DNA of 64,000 bases from Corallococcus sp. AS-1-6 (GTDB lineage Bacteria > Myxococcota > Myxococcia > Myxococcales > Myxococcaceae). Shown one piece after another: positions 17,293-26,857 of the stretch. Positions within the stretch are counted from its first letter, which is position 1, and each line of letters starts with the position of its first letter. Position numbers and translations under genes: made by a program. The stretch covers positions 62,001 through 126,000 of the forward strand of contig NZ_JAIQDE010000017.1 of NCBI RefSeq assembly GCF_020037015.1, written 5' to 3'. The notes under the pieces are model-generated. The model was not told the origin of the DNA and searched no databases. It was given only the letters and a program-made list of their open reading frames with translations.

Positions 17293-18726
17293 ATGACCGC
17301 ACCCAACCCGCATCCCGACGACATCCACACCAACCCCGGAGACGTCGGCCTCGAACTGTCCTCCCAGTCCCCCCTCCTGGGGGAGACGCTGGTCGTGGAT
17401 CCGCGCGCCAGCGTGAAGCTGCACAAGTGCCGGCTGGTGGTGACGTCCGGTCCGGACACCGGGCGCTCCATGGTCAGCGACAAGGAGCGGCTGCGCTGCG
17501 GGGCGCACCCGGGCAACGACCTGGTGCTGGTGGAGGACCGCACCGCCAGCCGCCACCACTTCGAGGTGCAGTACACCGAGCGCGGCCACCTGCTGGTGGA
17601 CCTGAACTCCACCAACGGCACATTCCTGGACGGCCGCCGGATTGAACGGGCCTACCTGTCCCCGGGCTCGCAGATCCGCGCCGGCTCCTCCGTCATCACC
17701 TTCGCCCCCCTGGACGAGGAGGTGGCGGTGGAGCCCGACCGCGAGGGCGAGCTGTGCGGCATGGTGGGCCAGAGCGTGAAGATGCGGCAGGTGTTCGGGC
17801 TCATCAACCGCATCGCGCCCATGGACGTGTCCGTCATCATCCAGGGGGAGACGGGCACCGGGAAGGAGCTGGTCTCCTGCGCCATCCATGAGCTGTCCGG
17901 CCGCAAGAAGGGCCCCATGGTGGTGCTGGACTGCGGCGCCATCCCGCCCAACCTCATCGAGAGCGAGCTGTTCGGCCATGAGAAGGGCGCCTTCACCGGC
18001 GCCACGTCCAGCCGCCCCGGCGCCTTCGAGCGCGCGCAAGGGGGCACCATCTTCCTGGACGAATTGGGCGAGCTGCGCCTGGACCTGCAGCCCAAGCTGC
18101 TGCGCGTGCTGGAGAACCGCGAGGTGCGCCGGGTGGGCGGCAACGACGTCATTGAAGTGGACTGCCGGGTCATCGCCGCCACCCACCGCGACCTGGTGAA
18201 GGAGATCGCCGCGGGCAACTTCCGCGAGGACCTCTACTTCCGCCTGTCCGTCATCCACATCCAGTTGCCGCCCCTGCGCCAGCGCCGGGACGACATCCCG
18301 CTCATCCTCAAGCAGGCGCTGGCGGAGCCGGAGGTGGTGGAGAAGCACGGCCGCAAGCGCTTCTCCGCGGAGGCCCTGGGGCTGCTCATGGCCTACGCAT
18401 GGCCCGGCAACGTGCGCGAGCTGATGAACGTGCTCTCCCACGTGCTGACCTTCTCCGAGGGCGAGGAGATACTGCCCTCCCACCTGCCCCCGCGCGTCCG
18501 GGGCCAGGCCCGCGAGGGGCCGCTCCCCTTCAACGAGCACCTGGCCTTCAAGGACGCCAAGGAGCAGCTCCTGGAGAACTTCGAGCGCGAGTACGTCACC
18601 AGCGTCCTCACCCGCTGCGAGGGCAACCTCTCCCGCGCCGCCCGGGAGAGCGGGCTGCACCGCAAGTCCATCGAGCGGCTGGTGAAGAAGTATCAGCTCG
18701 ACGCCAAGGGGCTGAAACCGCGCTGA
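17293..18726 (+). CDS. FHA-domain sigma-54 dependent transcriptional activator
   Basis: 477 residues from ATG 17293. An N-terminal FHA domain (about 50-135; RCGAHPGNDLVLVEDRTASRHH, LNSTNGTFLDG) binds phosphothreonine, linking the regulator to Ser/Thr kinases. The AAA+ domain (about 155-385) has the Walker A GETGTGKE, the sigma-54 contact loop GAFTGA at 232-237 and the Walker B-type GGTIFLDELGEL. The C-terminus is a Fis-type HTH (NLSRAARESGLHRKSIERL). All residues for ATP-driven sigma-54 activation are intact. FHA-type enhancer-binding proteins are abundant in myxobacteria and often act in development. Targets are unknown; the TadE locus downstream is a candidate because of position only. Confidence 0.93.
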   Translation: MTAPNPHPDDIHTNPGDVGLELSSQSPLLGETLVVDPRASVKLHKCRLVVTSGPDTGRSMVSDKERLRCGAHPGNDLVLVEDRTASRHHFEVQYTERGHLLVDLNSTNGTFLDGRRIERAYLSPGSQIRAGSSVITFAPLDEEVAVEPDREGELCGMVGQSVKMRQVFGLINRIAPMDVSVIIQGETGTGKELVSCAIHELSGRKKGPMVVLDCGAIPPNLIESELFGHEKGAFTGATSSRPGAFERAQGGTIFLDELGELRLDLQPKLLRVLENREVRRVGGNDVIEVDCRVIAATHRDLVKEIAAGNFREDLYFRLSVIHIQLPPLRQRRDDIPLILKQALAEPEVVEKHGRKRFSAEALGLLMAYAWPGNVRELMNVLSHVLTFSEGEEILPSHLPPRVRGQAREGPLPFNEHLAFKDAKEQLLENFEREYVTSVLTRCEGNLSRAARESGLHRKSIERLVKKYQLDAKGLKPR

Positions 18727-18893
18727 AACAGCGTCGTTACACGGTTTCACTCAGGGTGTTGAATCCCGGGAAGTTTTCACCGGGCCCATCCTCTGAGACA
18801 CTCCCGTTTCCCCCTTCCGACCCCGACGCAGTGTGTCGGCGGTCACTTGACGGATACTGCGAGATTCCCCCGTCCCGCAGGATGAGCCTCCGT

Positions 18894-19700
18894 ATGAGCG
18901 CACGATCCCCCCGTGAAGCAGGCGAATCCGGCCAGGCCCTGGTGGAGGCCGCGCTGTCGCTGCCGCTGGTCGTGTTCCTGATTCTGGGCGCGCTCCAGCT
19001 CTTCCTGATGATGCAGGCGCGGGTGATGACGCACTACGCGGCCTTCCGGGCGACGCGCGCGGGCAGCGTGGCGCACGGGGACTGCGAGCGGATGACCCAC
19101 GCGGCCATCCTGGCGCTGATTCCGACCTTCCACTCGTTCATGGGGCAGGGGACGGGGTCGCTCAACGGTCCTTTGGGCCGCGGCGCGGGTTCCGACGCGC
19201 CCCGGCTGCTGGCGGAGGCGTTCGCGGCGCGGATGAACAACCGCTACGCGGGCTCCGGCGGTCCGGGCCCGGGCCTGGACGGCGTGCACAACCGCAGCAT
19301 CGTGTGGATCCAGCGGGACCTGGCGGGCGGCGGCGTGGACAGCCCGGAGGACAGCGACTTCGACCGGCCGGGGCACCTGCGGCGGCTGGAGGTGCAGTTG
19401 GTCTTCTGGTACCCGCTGCGCATCCCGTTCGCCAACTGGGTGATGTCGCGCATGTTCCTGGCGCACTTCAGCCTGCGCTCCTACACGGACGCGAACCCGC
19501 TCATCGTCCCGGAGCGCAACGCCAACTGGAACGGCAGTGACGTGACGGCGTCGCACGTGCTGGACGGCGAGCTGGGCGCGGAGCTGGCGGACCGCGTGCT
19601 CAACCGGCAGTACGTCTTCCCCATCATCACCACGTTCACCATGCGAATGATGACGCCCGTGAAGTCGCGTTTCTTCGCCACCATGGCCTGTCCCCGGTGA
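18894..19700 (+). CDS. TadE-like pilus-assembly/secreted protein
   Basis: 268 residues. ATG 18894 is chosen because AGGATG lies about 9 bases upstream; ATG 18882 is the alternative. The N-terminus has the TadE signature ESGQALVEAALSLPLVVFLI, an acidic-flanked hydrophobic helix recognised in minor Flp-pilus pseudopilins. The remaining 220 residues are extracytoplasmic. The stop overlaps the GTG of the next gene (GTGA), so translation is coupled. No TadA ATPase or TadB/C genes occur nearby, so assembly would need machinery encoded elsewhere. Confidence 0.8.
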   Translation: MSARSPREAGESGQALVEAALSLPLVVFLILGALQLFLMMQARVMTHYAAFRATRAGSVAHGDCERMTHAAILALIPTFHSFMGQGTGSLNGPLGRGAGSDAPRLLAEAFAARMNNRYAGSGGPGPGLDGVHNRSIVWIQRDLAGGGVDSPEDSDFDRPGHLRRLEVQLVFWYPLRIPFANWVMSRMFLAHFSLRSYTDANPLIVPERNANWNGSDVTASHVLDGELGAELADRVLNRQYVFPIITTFTMRMMTPVKSRFFATMACPR

Positions 19701-21373
19701 AAACGATGAAGCGCTCCCCCCTCCAGCGCGGTCAGACCCTGGTGCTGTTCGTCCTCAGCATGTTGCTGCTGTTGCTGATGGTGGCCCTCACGCTGTCGTT
19801 CACCATGAAGGTGCGCGAGCGCATCGAGGTGCAGACGGTGGCGGACGCGGCCGCGTACTCGAACGCGGTGGCCACGGCGCGCACGTTCAACACCATCGCC
19901 GTCAGCAACCGCGCGGAGATCGCCCACATGGTGGCGAACGCCGGCGCGGCCAGCCTGCTCAACTGGGCCAGCCTCTACCGCGGCGAGCTGAACGCGGCGA
20001 AGGCCGGCTACGCGGCGTGGGTGCCCGTCTACCAGGCCTTCGCCATCGCCGGCTGTCCCTGCGCCTGGAGCAACGGCTTCTGCGCCCGCATGTGCCGCTG
20101 CGGCACGCGCGGCGTGTCGGACCTGGGCCGGCTGATGACGAAGCTGCAGCGCGAGGACCTGCGCGTGGAGGCCGTCTTCCAGTCCCTGGACCCCATGGTG
20201 GGCCTGCAGATGCGCCTGCACCAGGTGGCGGCGGGCGCGCTGTATGCCTCCTCCCTGAACGACTACATGAACCTCGAGGACAAGATTGGCAACCAGGGGT
20301 TCGCCAACGACATCCTGGGGGACCTGGTGCCGGGCAAGAACCCGCGCGACGCGGGGTGGCTGGCGCCGTCCGCGGGCAACGTCTCCCGCAACGAGCTGGC
20401 GGACAACACGGCGTGCTTGGGTGGAGGCGCGGTGTGTGACCCGCTGCCGCTGACGGTGGCCCACAGCGTGGACGCGGCGATGGGCAGCCGCGGCTTCACC
20501 TTCGTCACGTCGCGCACCATCGAGCAGTACATCGCGCACGAGGCGAACCTGGCCTTCGTCATCACGCCGCCGGACATCGTCACGCTCTTGCATGCCGCTG
20601 GCACGGCGCACTTCGGCAAGCCCATCCTCCAGTACGGGCTCTTTCCTCCCTACGCTCCCGCCGTCACGGCTGAAGACCAGAGCACCGTGGCCTTCGTCTA
20701 CAACCACATCGCGCATGGCGGTGGACCGCCGTGCCCGGTGATGGTGGGCGGGACGGTGCCGACGCTCGCCCTGTTCGCGGCCTCCGGCGGCGTCATGCCC
20801 ACGCCCACGCATATGTGGTTTGGCGGCACGGACCCGGCGCCCTTCGCGCGGCACATGCTGGCGCCGTGTCTGGGCGGTCCGTCGAGCTGCCCGGGCATCT
20901 GGCCGCCGTTCATGGACTACAACCTGACGGAGCTGTGGCCCAACGGCGAGGACAACAACTTCGGGCAGCCGAAGAACTTCGCGGTCATCCAGCGAGACCG
21001 CAGCAACATGCCCGCGGCGCAGCAGGACCCGTGGAACCTGGCGTTCCGCTTCCGCTTCGAGGCCAACAACCCGAACCCGAACGCGGGCAAGTTCGACAAC
21101 CGCAGCGCCACCATGGCGGACGGCACGCCGCTGGGCATCCAGACGGCGCTGTCCACGGGCATCGCGTACTACCACCGTGGCCGCAGCCTGGGCGTCTCCC
21201 ACTGGAGCGAGCCGCCCAACCTGCTCAACCCGTACTGGCGCGCCACGCTGGTGCCGGTGGACACGGATGAGACGGGGCTTCAGGACGCAATCGACACGTT
21301 GGGTTCCAGCTCTCCTGCCTCCGCCGCCACCATCCAGGAGCTGCGGCGCGTGGGCTTCAGGGGGTTCCAGTGA
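19697..21373 (+). CDS. TadG-like secreted protein
   Basis: 558 residues from GTG 19697 (or ATG 19706). The N-terminal segment RGQTLVLFVLSMLLLLLMVA, followed by DAAAYSNAVATARTFNTIAVSNR, is the TadG/Tad-like pattern of a membrane helix and then a helical region. The large remainder is Cys-containing (for example GCPCAWSNGFCARMCRCG) and without a recognised domain; no von Willebrand A motif was seen. It sits between two TadE-like genes with 4-base overlaps at both ends, so the three are one translational unit and probably one envelope assembly. Confidence 0.75.
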   Translation: MKTMKRSPLQRGQTLVLFVLSMLLLLLMVALTLSFTMKVRERIEVQTVADAAAYSNAVATARTFNTIAVSNRAEIAHMVANAGAASLLNWASLYRGELNAAKAGYAAWVPVYQAFAIAGCPCAWSNGFCARMCRCGTRGVSDLGRLMTKLQREDLRVEAVFQSLDPMVGLQMRLHQVAAGALYASSLNDYMNLEDKIGNQGFANDILGDLVPGKNPRDAGWLAPSAGNVSRNELADNTACLGGGAVCDPLPLTVAHSVDAAMGSRGFTFVTSRTIEQYIAHEANLAFVITPPDIVTLLHAAGTAHFGKPILQYGLFPPYAPAVTAEDQSTVAFVYNHIAHGGGPPCPVMVGGTVPTLALFAASGGVMPTPTHMWFGGTDPAPFARHMLAPCLGGPSSCPGIWPPFMDYNLTELWPNGEDNNFGQPKNFAVIQRDRSNMPAAQQDPWNLAFRFRFEANNPNPNAGKFDNRSATMADGTPLGIQTALSTGIAYYHRGRSLGVSHWSEPPNLLNPYWRATLVPVDTDETGLQDAIDTLGSSSPASAATIQELRRVGFRGFQ

Positions 21374-22368
21374 TGCACAGCCACCTTCGTCGTCACCGCA
21401 GGCAGGCGCGGGGCCAGTCCATCGTCGAGGCGGCCCTCGGCGTCACGTTGTTCATCACCATCCTGGTGTTCGGCATCCACTTCGCGGAGGTGGGCTTCCT
21501 GTCGCTGAAGGTGCAGGAGGCCGCCGTGTCCGCGCTGTGGAACGGCACGCACGGGGAGATGCATGACATCCCCGTGGACTACGGCTCGGCGCATGACTCC
21601 ATGCGGCGGGCAGGTGAGGACGCGCAGGCGCGGTACGCGGACTTCAACGGCCTGTCGTCCGTCAACCGCGGCGACACCATCACGCAGGTGTTCACGCGGG
21701 GCTCGGACCTGCGCGTGAGCTGCGACCGCAACGGGGGGCTGGACTGGGATGGCCCCGTGCTGACCCGGCTGATGTACCGCGACGAGGGCGGCACGGGGTG
21801 CACGTCCCAGGCGAACCTGAGCTCCTGGAACATCCCCACCCGGTACCTGGACCAGACCTCGGAGACGGGGCTGTACAAGGAGCAGCACCAGGACCCGGCC
21901 CACGCCAACATCCAGGTGTGTGGCATTGGCCGCGCGGTGGGCGGCACCTGCCGGGGCCGCTTCTCCATGCTCGTGGATGACTGGGGCCTGTCGAACGAGG
22001 TCGAGTCCTCCACCTGCTTGTTGTTCCAGGACCTGGCGGTGCCGTGCACCAATGTGCCGTTCTACACGGCCACGAAGGGCGTCTACGAGCCCACCACGCT
22101 GCCCATCCCGACCTACGCCAGCTTCCTGGCGATGGATGCCCTCTTCTTCAACCCGCTGCCGCCCCTGGTCTTGATGCAGCGGGAGAACACCTTCTGGATG
22201 AGCGCTGCGGGTGAGGAGAGCCAATTCATGCAGGCCTTTGCCCTCAAGCCCGCGCCCTTGGGAAACCTGTGGAACACGTCCCCCGGCGCGCTGATTGGCA
22301 TCACCACGCCCCACTACGGTCTGGGCTATCTGGACCGTAACGGCTGTTTCCTTGGAAAGGATTGCTGA
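21370..22368 (+). CDS. Second TadE-like protein of the locus
   Basis: 332 residues; GTG 21370 and ATG 21373 are tandem starts overlapping the previous stop. The N-terminus RRQARGQSIVEAALGVTLFI matches the TadE signature (SIVEAAL). The extracytoplasmic part has scattered cysteines (about eight), suggesting disulphides. The stop is 2 bases before the next small gene's ATG. It likely acts with the two upstream Tad-like proteins. Confidence 0.75.
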   Translation: MMHSHLRRHRRQARGQSIVEAALGVTLFITILVFGIHFAEVGFLSLKVQEAAVSALWNGTHGEMHDIPVDYGSAHDSMRRAGEDAQARYADFNGLSSVNRGDTITQVFTRGSDLRVSCDRNGGLDWDGPVLTRLMYRDEGGTGCTSQANLSSWNIPTRYLDQTSETGLYKEQHQDPAHANIQVCGIGRAVGGTCRGRFSMLVDDWGLSNEVESSTCLLFQDLAVPCTNVPFYTATKGVYEPTTLPIPTYASFLAMDALFFNPLPPLVLMQRENTFWMSAAGEESQFMQAFALKPAPLGNLWNTSPGALIGITTPHYGLGYLDRNGCFLGKDC

Positions 22369-22370
22369 AG

Positions 22371-22694
22371 ATGAAGATGCGAAGCCTGCTGTCGGGTGGA
22401 GTTCTGGCGTTCGTGCTGTGCCTGACGGCGTCCCCCGCGCGCGCGGACAGCAATTCGTGCAACACGGACTGCGCGACGAAGAACGGGGACACGCTCAACG
22501 CCTGCATCACCGCCTGTCCGGCGCCGAGCAGCCCGGGGGCGGCGAAGGACAGCAGCCGCACCTGCTCCGCGCGCTGCGCGCAGAAGTTCCAGGCCCAGTT
22601 CAACCAGTGCAAGTCCCGCTGCCCCAAGCCGGAGGGCGACACGGGGCCGAAGTCGGGCAAGTCCGTCAAGGCCGCGCGGTCGAACCGCGGTTAG
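22371..22694 (+). CDS. Small secreted CX3C-repeat protein A
   Basis: 107 residues from ATG 22371. The Sec signal peptide (SLLSGGVLAFVLCLTASPARA) would release a mature protein of about 80 residues. It holds four CX3C motifs (CNTDC, CITAC, CSARC, CKSRC), the pattern of helical hairpins joined by paired disulphides. The tail is basic. It begins 2 bases after the TadE-like stop and is part of the same operon. Its twin is at 23425. The function is unknown; a disulphide-stabilised adaptor or metal binder are possibilities. Confidence 0.7.
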   Translation: MKMRSLLSGGVLAFVLCLTASPARADSNSCNTDCATKNGDTLNACITACPAPSSPGAAKDSSRTCSARCAQKFQAQFNQCKSRCPKPEGDTGPKSGKSVKAARSNRG

Positions 22695-22704
22695 GGGAGA
22701 CGGG

Positions 22705-23394
22705 ATGATGCGCGCGATTCGTGGGGCGGCCCTGGTGCTGGTGTTGGGGCTCTCCGCGCCTGCCTGGGCGCAGCGGGCCAACTTCACCTGGGACATCCCG
22801 AAGACCGTCAGCGTCGTGGACGTGCCGGGGCAGGTGGACGCCAACGGCGTGCCGGTGAAGCTGCTCGCGGTGCGCAGCAAGGAGAAGGCGCAGGTCATCC
22901 TCCAGAGCGTGGTGGACCGCTTCCTCTCCTGGGGCTTCGTGGTGCCGGAGGCGTACAAGCAGCCGCAGCTCCTGCGCGAGCCGATGGTGACCGCCATCGA
23001 CACGCGCAACTTCATCTCCTACACGGCCATCCTCCAGGTGAACCCGGACAACACCACCACGGTGTTCCTGGGCCAGGCGAACCTGGGCGCCGCGAAGCCG
23101 CCCCAGCCCGCGGGGCTGCCCGTGTTCCCCGGCGGCTCCGGGGTGCTGACGGCGCAGACGGAGGGCGCGCACACGGTGAGCTACTCGGTGCCGGGCAAGA
23201 CGACCGCGGACGTGGAGGCCTTCTACCGCGAGGTGCTCACCAAGGCGGGCTTCAAAGAGATCGAACCCCGCGTGTTCAAGTCCTCCACGGAGGAGGTCTC
23301 GCTCAAGCTGGCGGTCACCAAGGAAGGCCCGGTGGCGGTGCGGCTGGTGCGCCGGGCCGCGACGCCGGACGATGACATGCGCCCGGGCGAGTGA
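22705..23394 (+). CDS. Secreted protein of unknown function between the two CX3C proteins
   Basis: 229 residues with a Sec signal peptide (GAALVLVLGLSAPAWAQ) and GGGGAGA-like ribosome-binding sequence upstream. The mature part starts NFTWDIPKTVSVVDVPGQV and has two similar halves that might be alpha/beta units: one near residues 35-115 and one near 145-215 (TADVEAFYREVLTKAGFKEI). It contains no cysteine pair in the mature part. No family is recognised. The position 10 bases after CX3C protein A suggests cotranscription with the TadE locus. Confidence 0.65.
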   Translation: MMRAIRGAALVLVLGLSAPAWAQRANFTWDIPKTVSVVDVPGQVDANGVPVKLLAVRSKEKAQVILQSVVDRFLSWGFVVPEAYKQPQLLREPMVTAIDTRNFISYTAILQVNPDNTTTVFLGQANLGAAKPPQPAGLPVFPGGSGVLTAQTEGAHTVSYSVPGKTTADVEAFYREVLTKAGFKEIEPRVFKSSTEEVSLKLAVTKEGPVAVRLVRRAATPDDDMRPGE

Positions 23395-23424
23395 CGCCAG
23401 CGGGCAACGGAAGACGGGAGTGAC

Positions 23425-23715
23425 ATGACGACGCGTATCGCGGTGCGGGGATGGCTGGGACTGATGGCGCTGGGAGCCGTGCTGGTGGCGCCCCAGGCGC
23501 TCGCGCAGACGTGCGACGAGAAGTGCTCCATCAACGCCGGCCCCACGATGCAGGCCTGTGTGAAGAAGTGCTCCGCCAAGGACAGGAACTGCACGGACAA
23601 GTGCACCAAGGCATTCCAGGCCGCGAAGGCGAAGTGCGCGAAGAAGTGTCCCAAGGGCAAGGGCAAGTCCACGCCCCAGCCGCACTCGCACGACCACGAC
23701 GACCACGACGAGTGA
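23425..23715 (+). CDS. Small secreted CX3C-repeat protein B
   Basis: 96 residues; GGGAG lies 6 bases before the ATG. A Sec signal (LGLMALGAVLVAPQALAQ) is followed by CDEKC, CVKKC, CTDKC and CAKKC, four CX3C motifs plus one extra Cys, in a Lys-rich helical context. The tail is His/Asp-rich (HSHDHDDHDE), suggesting metal binding. It is a diverged relative of the 22371 product, two genes apart. The function is unknown. The gene is the last of the run; ileS starts 53 bases on. Confidence 0.7.
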   Translation: MTTRIAVRGWLGLMALGAVLVAPQALAQTCDEKCSINAGPTMQACVKKCSAKDRNCTDKCTKAFQAAKAKCAKKCPKGKGKSTPQPHSHDHDDHDE

Positions 23716-23768
23716 GCCCCTGGCTGTGATTGAAGGACCGGCGGGAGGGTGTTACGGGCGCTGAAGCC

Positions 23769-26663
23769 ATGAGCGACGCCCCCTCCCGCAAGGACCTCGA
23801 CGCCACCGTCCACCTGCCGCGCACGGAGTTCCCCATGAAGGGGAACCTGGGCCAGCTCGAACCGCGCCTGCTCGCCTGGTGGCGGGAGCAGGACGTGTGG
23901 ACGCGGTTGCTCCAGAAGAACGCGGGCCGTGAGCCCTTCGTGCTGGCGGACGGGCCGCCGTACGCCAATGGCCACCTGCACGCCGGGCATGCGCTCAACA
24001 AGGTGCTGAAGGACATCGTGGTGAAGTTCCGGAACCTCTCCGGACGTCCCTGCGACTTCATCCCCGGCTGGGACACCCACGGGCTGCCCATCGAGCAGGC
24101 GGTGGAGAAGCGCCTCAAGGAACAGACGCTGGACAAGCGCACGCTGTCGCGCGACGCGCTGCTGGAGCGCTGCCGCGAGTACGCGCTGGAGTTCGTGGAC
24201 ATCCAGCGCGCGGAGTTCCAGCGGCTGGGCGTCTTCGGGACGTGGGACGCGCCCTACCGGACGCTCGACTTCAGCTACGAGGCGCAGGAGGTCCGCGAGC
24301 TGGCCGCGTTCGCGCGCCGGGGCATGTTGTACCGGCGCAAGAAGCCCGTGGCGTGGTGCCTCCAGGACCAGACCGCGCTCGCGGAGGCGGAGGTGGAGTA
24401 CGCGGAGCACACGTCACCGTCCGCGTACGTGGCCTTCGACGCGGGGCCGGCGCTGGTGGAGAAGCTGCCGCAGTTGAAGGGGCAGCGCGTGTCCTTCGTC
24501 ATCTGGACCACCACGCCGTGGACGCTGCCGGCCAACCTGGCCATCGCGGTGAACCCGTCGTTCGAATACGTGTTCTACCGGCTGGAGGACCGCGTCCTCT
24601 GCGTGGCGAAGGACCTGCTGGCGAAGGTGCTGGCGGAGGTGAAGTCGGACGAGCTGGCCGTGAAGCACGTGCAGTTGCCCACGGGTGAGGTGTCGTCCCC
24701 GGCGCTGGTGGACCCATCCCGCATCCTCGCGTACGCGACGGGCGAGGACCTGGAGCACGTGACGTATCAGCACCCGTTCCTGGAGCGGCAGGGGCGCGTG
24801 GTGCTGGGCGAGCACGTCACGTTGGACGCGGGCACGGGGCTGGTGCACACGGCGCCGGGGCATGGCCAGGAGGACTACGAGGTCGGCCTGAAGTACGGCC
24901 TGGACATCTACAACCCGGTGCGCGCGGACGGCCGCTACGACGACACGGTGGGCGAGGTGCTCGCGGGCCGTCGCGTGTTCGAGGCGAACCCGGCGGTGCT
25001 GGACCTGCTGGTGCAGCGGGGCGCGCTGCTCAATGACAGGTCGGACACGCTCACGCACAGCTATCCGCACTGCTGGCGCTGCCACCAGCCGGTCATCCAG
25101 GCGGCGACCTATCAGTGGTTCATCCCCATGGACGCGCCGTTCCACGGCACGCGGACGTTCCGGCAGGTGGTGCTGGAGCAGGTGGACCAGGTGCGGTGGG
25201 TGCCGTCGTGGGGACAGTCGCGGATCCGCGGCATGCTGGAGGGCCGTCCGGACTGGTGCATCAGCCGGCAGCGGAGCTGGGGCGTGCCGATTCCCATCGC
25301 GTACTGCGACGGGTGCGACGACGCGGTGGTGTCCCCGGAGGTGATGGAGCGGGTGGCGGCGGCGGTGGAGAAGGAGGGCGCGGGCGTGTGGTACCGCACG
25401 CCGGTGAAGGAGTTCCTCGGTCAGGACTTCACGTGTCCGCGCTGCGGCAAGGGCGAGTTCCACCGCGAGACGGACATCCTGGACGTGTGGTTCGACTCGG
25501 CGTGCATGGCGTCCGCGGTGCTGGCGAAGCGGCAGCGCGTGCCGGCGGACCTGTTCCTGGAGGGGAGTGATCAGCACCGGGGCTGGTTCCATTCCTCGCT
25601 GCTGGTGTCGGTGGGCACGCGCGACGTGGCGCCCTACAAGGCGTGCCTGACGCACGGCTTCGTGGTGGATGGCCAGGGCGAGAAGATGTCCAAGAGCCGT
25701 GGCAACACGGTGGCGCCGGACAAGGTCATCCAGCAGTACGGCGCGGAGGTGCTGCGCCTCTGGGTGGCGGCGAGCGACTACCGCAACGACGTGCGCCTGT
25801 CGGACGCCATCCTCAAGGGCCTGTCGGAGGGCTACCGGAAGATCCGCAACACGCTGCGCTACGCGCTGGGCAACCTGCACGACTTCGACCCGGCGAAGGA
25901 CGCGGTGGCACCGGACGCGCTGTTGCCCCTGGACCAGTGGGCGCGAGGACGGCTGGCGCAGGTGGCCGCGCGAGTGCGGCAGGCGTACGAGGATTATGAG
26001 TTCCACCTCGTCTACGCGACGGTGGTGGACTTCTGCGCCAATGATTTGTCGGCCGTGTACTTCGACATCCTGAAGGACCGGCTCTACACGGCGAAGCAGG
26101 GCGGGCCCGCGCGGCGGGGGGCGCAGACGGTGTTGCACGAGGTGCTCACGGTGCTGCTGCCGCTGCTGGCGCCGGTGATGAGCTTCACGGCGGAGGAGGC
26201 GTGGCAACACCTGCCGGGCGAGCGCGCGAAGAGCGTGTTCCTGGCGGGCTTCGCGGAGGTGAAGGCCACGATGCCGCCGGAGCTGGAGGCGCGCTACGCG
26301 AAGCTCTTCGCGGTGCGCAGCGCGGTGCAGGGCGTGCTGGAGGTGGCGCGGCGGGACAAGCGCATCGGCGCTTCGCTGGAGGCCCGTGTGGCGCTGAGTG
26401 CCACGGGCGCGGTGCGGGAGTTGCTGGAGGCGCACCTCGCGGAGCTGCCGGGGCTGTTCATCGTGAGTCAGGTGGAGCTGGTGGAGTCTCCGTCAGAGGC
26501 CGCGAAGGCGCTGGAGGTTTCACTGGCCTTGGGTGACGGAGCGTCCCTGTTCGCGGAAGTGCTTCCAGTGCTGGGTACCAAGTGCCCCCGCTGCTGGGTC
26601 TACTCGGAAGCGGTGGGGCAGGGGGGGGACATGTGCCTCAAATGCCGCGAGGCGTTGGGCTGA
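23769..26663 (+). CDS. ileS: Isoleucyl-tRNA synthetase
   Basis: 964 residues from ATG 23769, close to the usual bacterial IleRS length. It charges tRNA-Ile with isoleucine. The class I motif HIGH is present as GHLHAGHALN near residue 65 and KMSKS as EKMSKSRGN near 640. The editing (CP1) domain with GTGLVHTAPGHGQEDYEVG lies between. The anticodon-binding domain follows, and the C-terminus ends in a zinc-binding CPRCW ... CLKCREALG pair, characteristic of the bacterial type. No T-box is expected or seen upstream. It is monocistronic. Confidence 0.97.
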   Translation: MSDAPSRKDLDATVHLPRTEFPMKGNLGQLEPRLLAWWREQDVWTRLLQKNAGREPFVLADGPPYANGHLHAGHALNKVLKDIVVKFRNLSGRPCDFIPGWDTHGLPIEQAVEKRLKEQTLDKRTLSRDALLERCREYALEFVDIQRAEFQRLGVFGTWDAPYRTLDFSYEAQEVRELAAFARRGMLYRRKKPVAWCLQDQTALAEAEVEYAEHTSPSAYVAFDAGPALVEKLPQLKGQRVSFVIWTTTPWTLPANLAIAVNPSFEYVFYRLEDRVLCVAKDLLAKVLAEVKSDELAVKHVQLPTGEVSSPALVDPSRILAYATGEDLEHVTYQHPFLERQGRVVLGEHVTLDAGTGLVHTAPGHGQEDYEVGLKYGLDIYNPVRADGRYDDTVGEVLAGRRVFEANPAVLDLLVQRGALLNDRSDTLTHSYPHCWRCHQPVIQAATYQWFIPMDAPFHGTRTFRQVVLEQVDQVRWVPSWGQSRIRGMLEGRPDWCISRQRSWGVPIPIAYCDGCDDAVVSPEVMERVAAAVEKEGAGVWYRTPVKEFLGQDFTCPRCGKGEFHRETDILDVWFDSACMASAVLAKRQRVPADLFLEGSDQHRGWFHSSLLVSVGTRDVAPYKACLTHGFVVDGQGEKMSKSRGNTVAPDKVIQQYGAEVLRLWVAASDYRNDVRLSDAILKGLSEGYRKIRNTLRYALGNLHDFDPAKDAVAPDALLPLDQWARGRLAQVAARVRQAYEDYEFHLVYATVVDFCANDLSAVYFDILKDRLYTAKQGGPARRGAQTVLHEVLTVLLPLLAPVMSFTAEEAWQHLPGERAKSVFLAGFAEVKATMPPELEARYAKLFAVRSAVQGVLEVARRDKRIGASLEARVALSATGAVRELLEAHLAELPGLFIVSQVELVESPSEAAKALEVSLALGDGASLFAEVLPVLGTKCPRCWVYSEAVGQGGDMCLKCREALG

Positions 26664-26857
26664 ATCCAGGCGTGGATTGCAAGAAGAATCCCGCGCTGCT
26701 GACGGGCTCTGATGTGAGCGATGGAATAGGCAACTATATTTGCATGCCATCAATTCAGCGCTGACTTCTGTCAGGCAATGGGATAGTCCAGACGTCGAAG
26801 TACTTCGGCTGCTGCTGAGGGGGCGATCTCTTGTCGTTCAGGGAGTTGTGCGCGCTG

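Noticed and set aside
18727-18893. Candidate sigma-54 promoter for the TadE operon
   Set aside because: I looked for GG-N10-GC with a TTGCA-like -12 and found no convincing match, so no promoter is claimed.
24414-26435. 673-residue minus-strand frame inside ileS
   Set aside because: It is a His/Arg/Leu-rich artefact of antisense GC bias; ileS motifs are complete on the plus strand.
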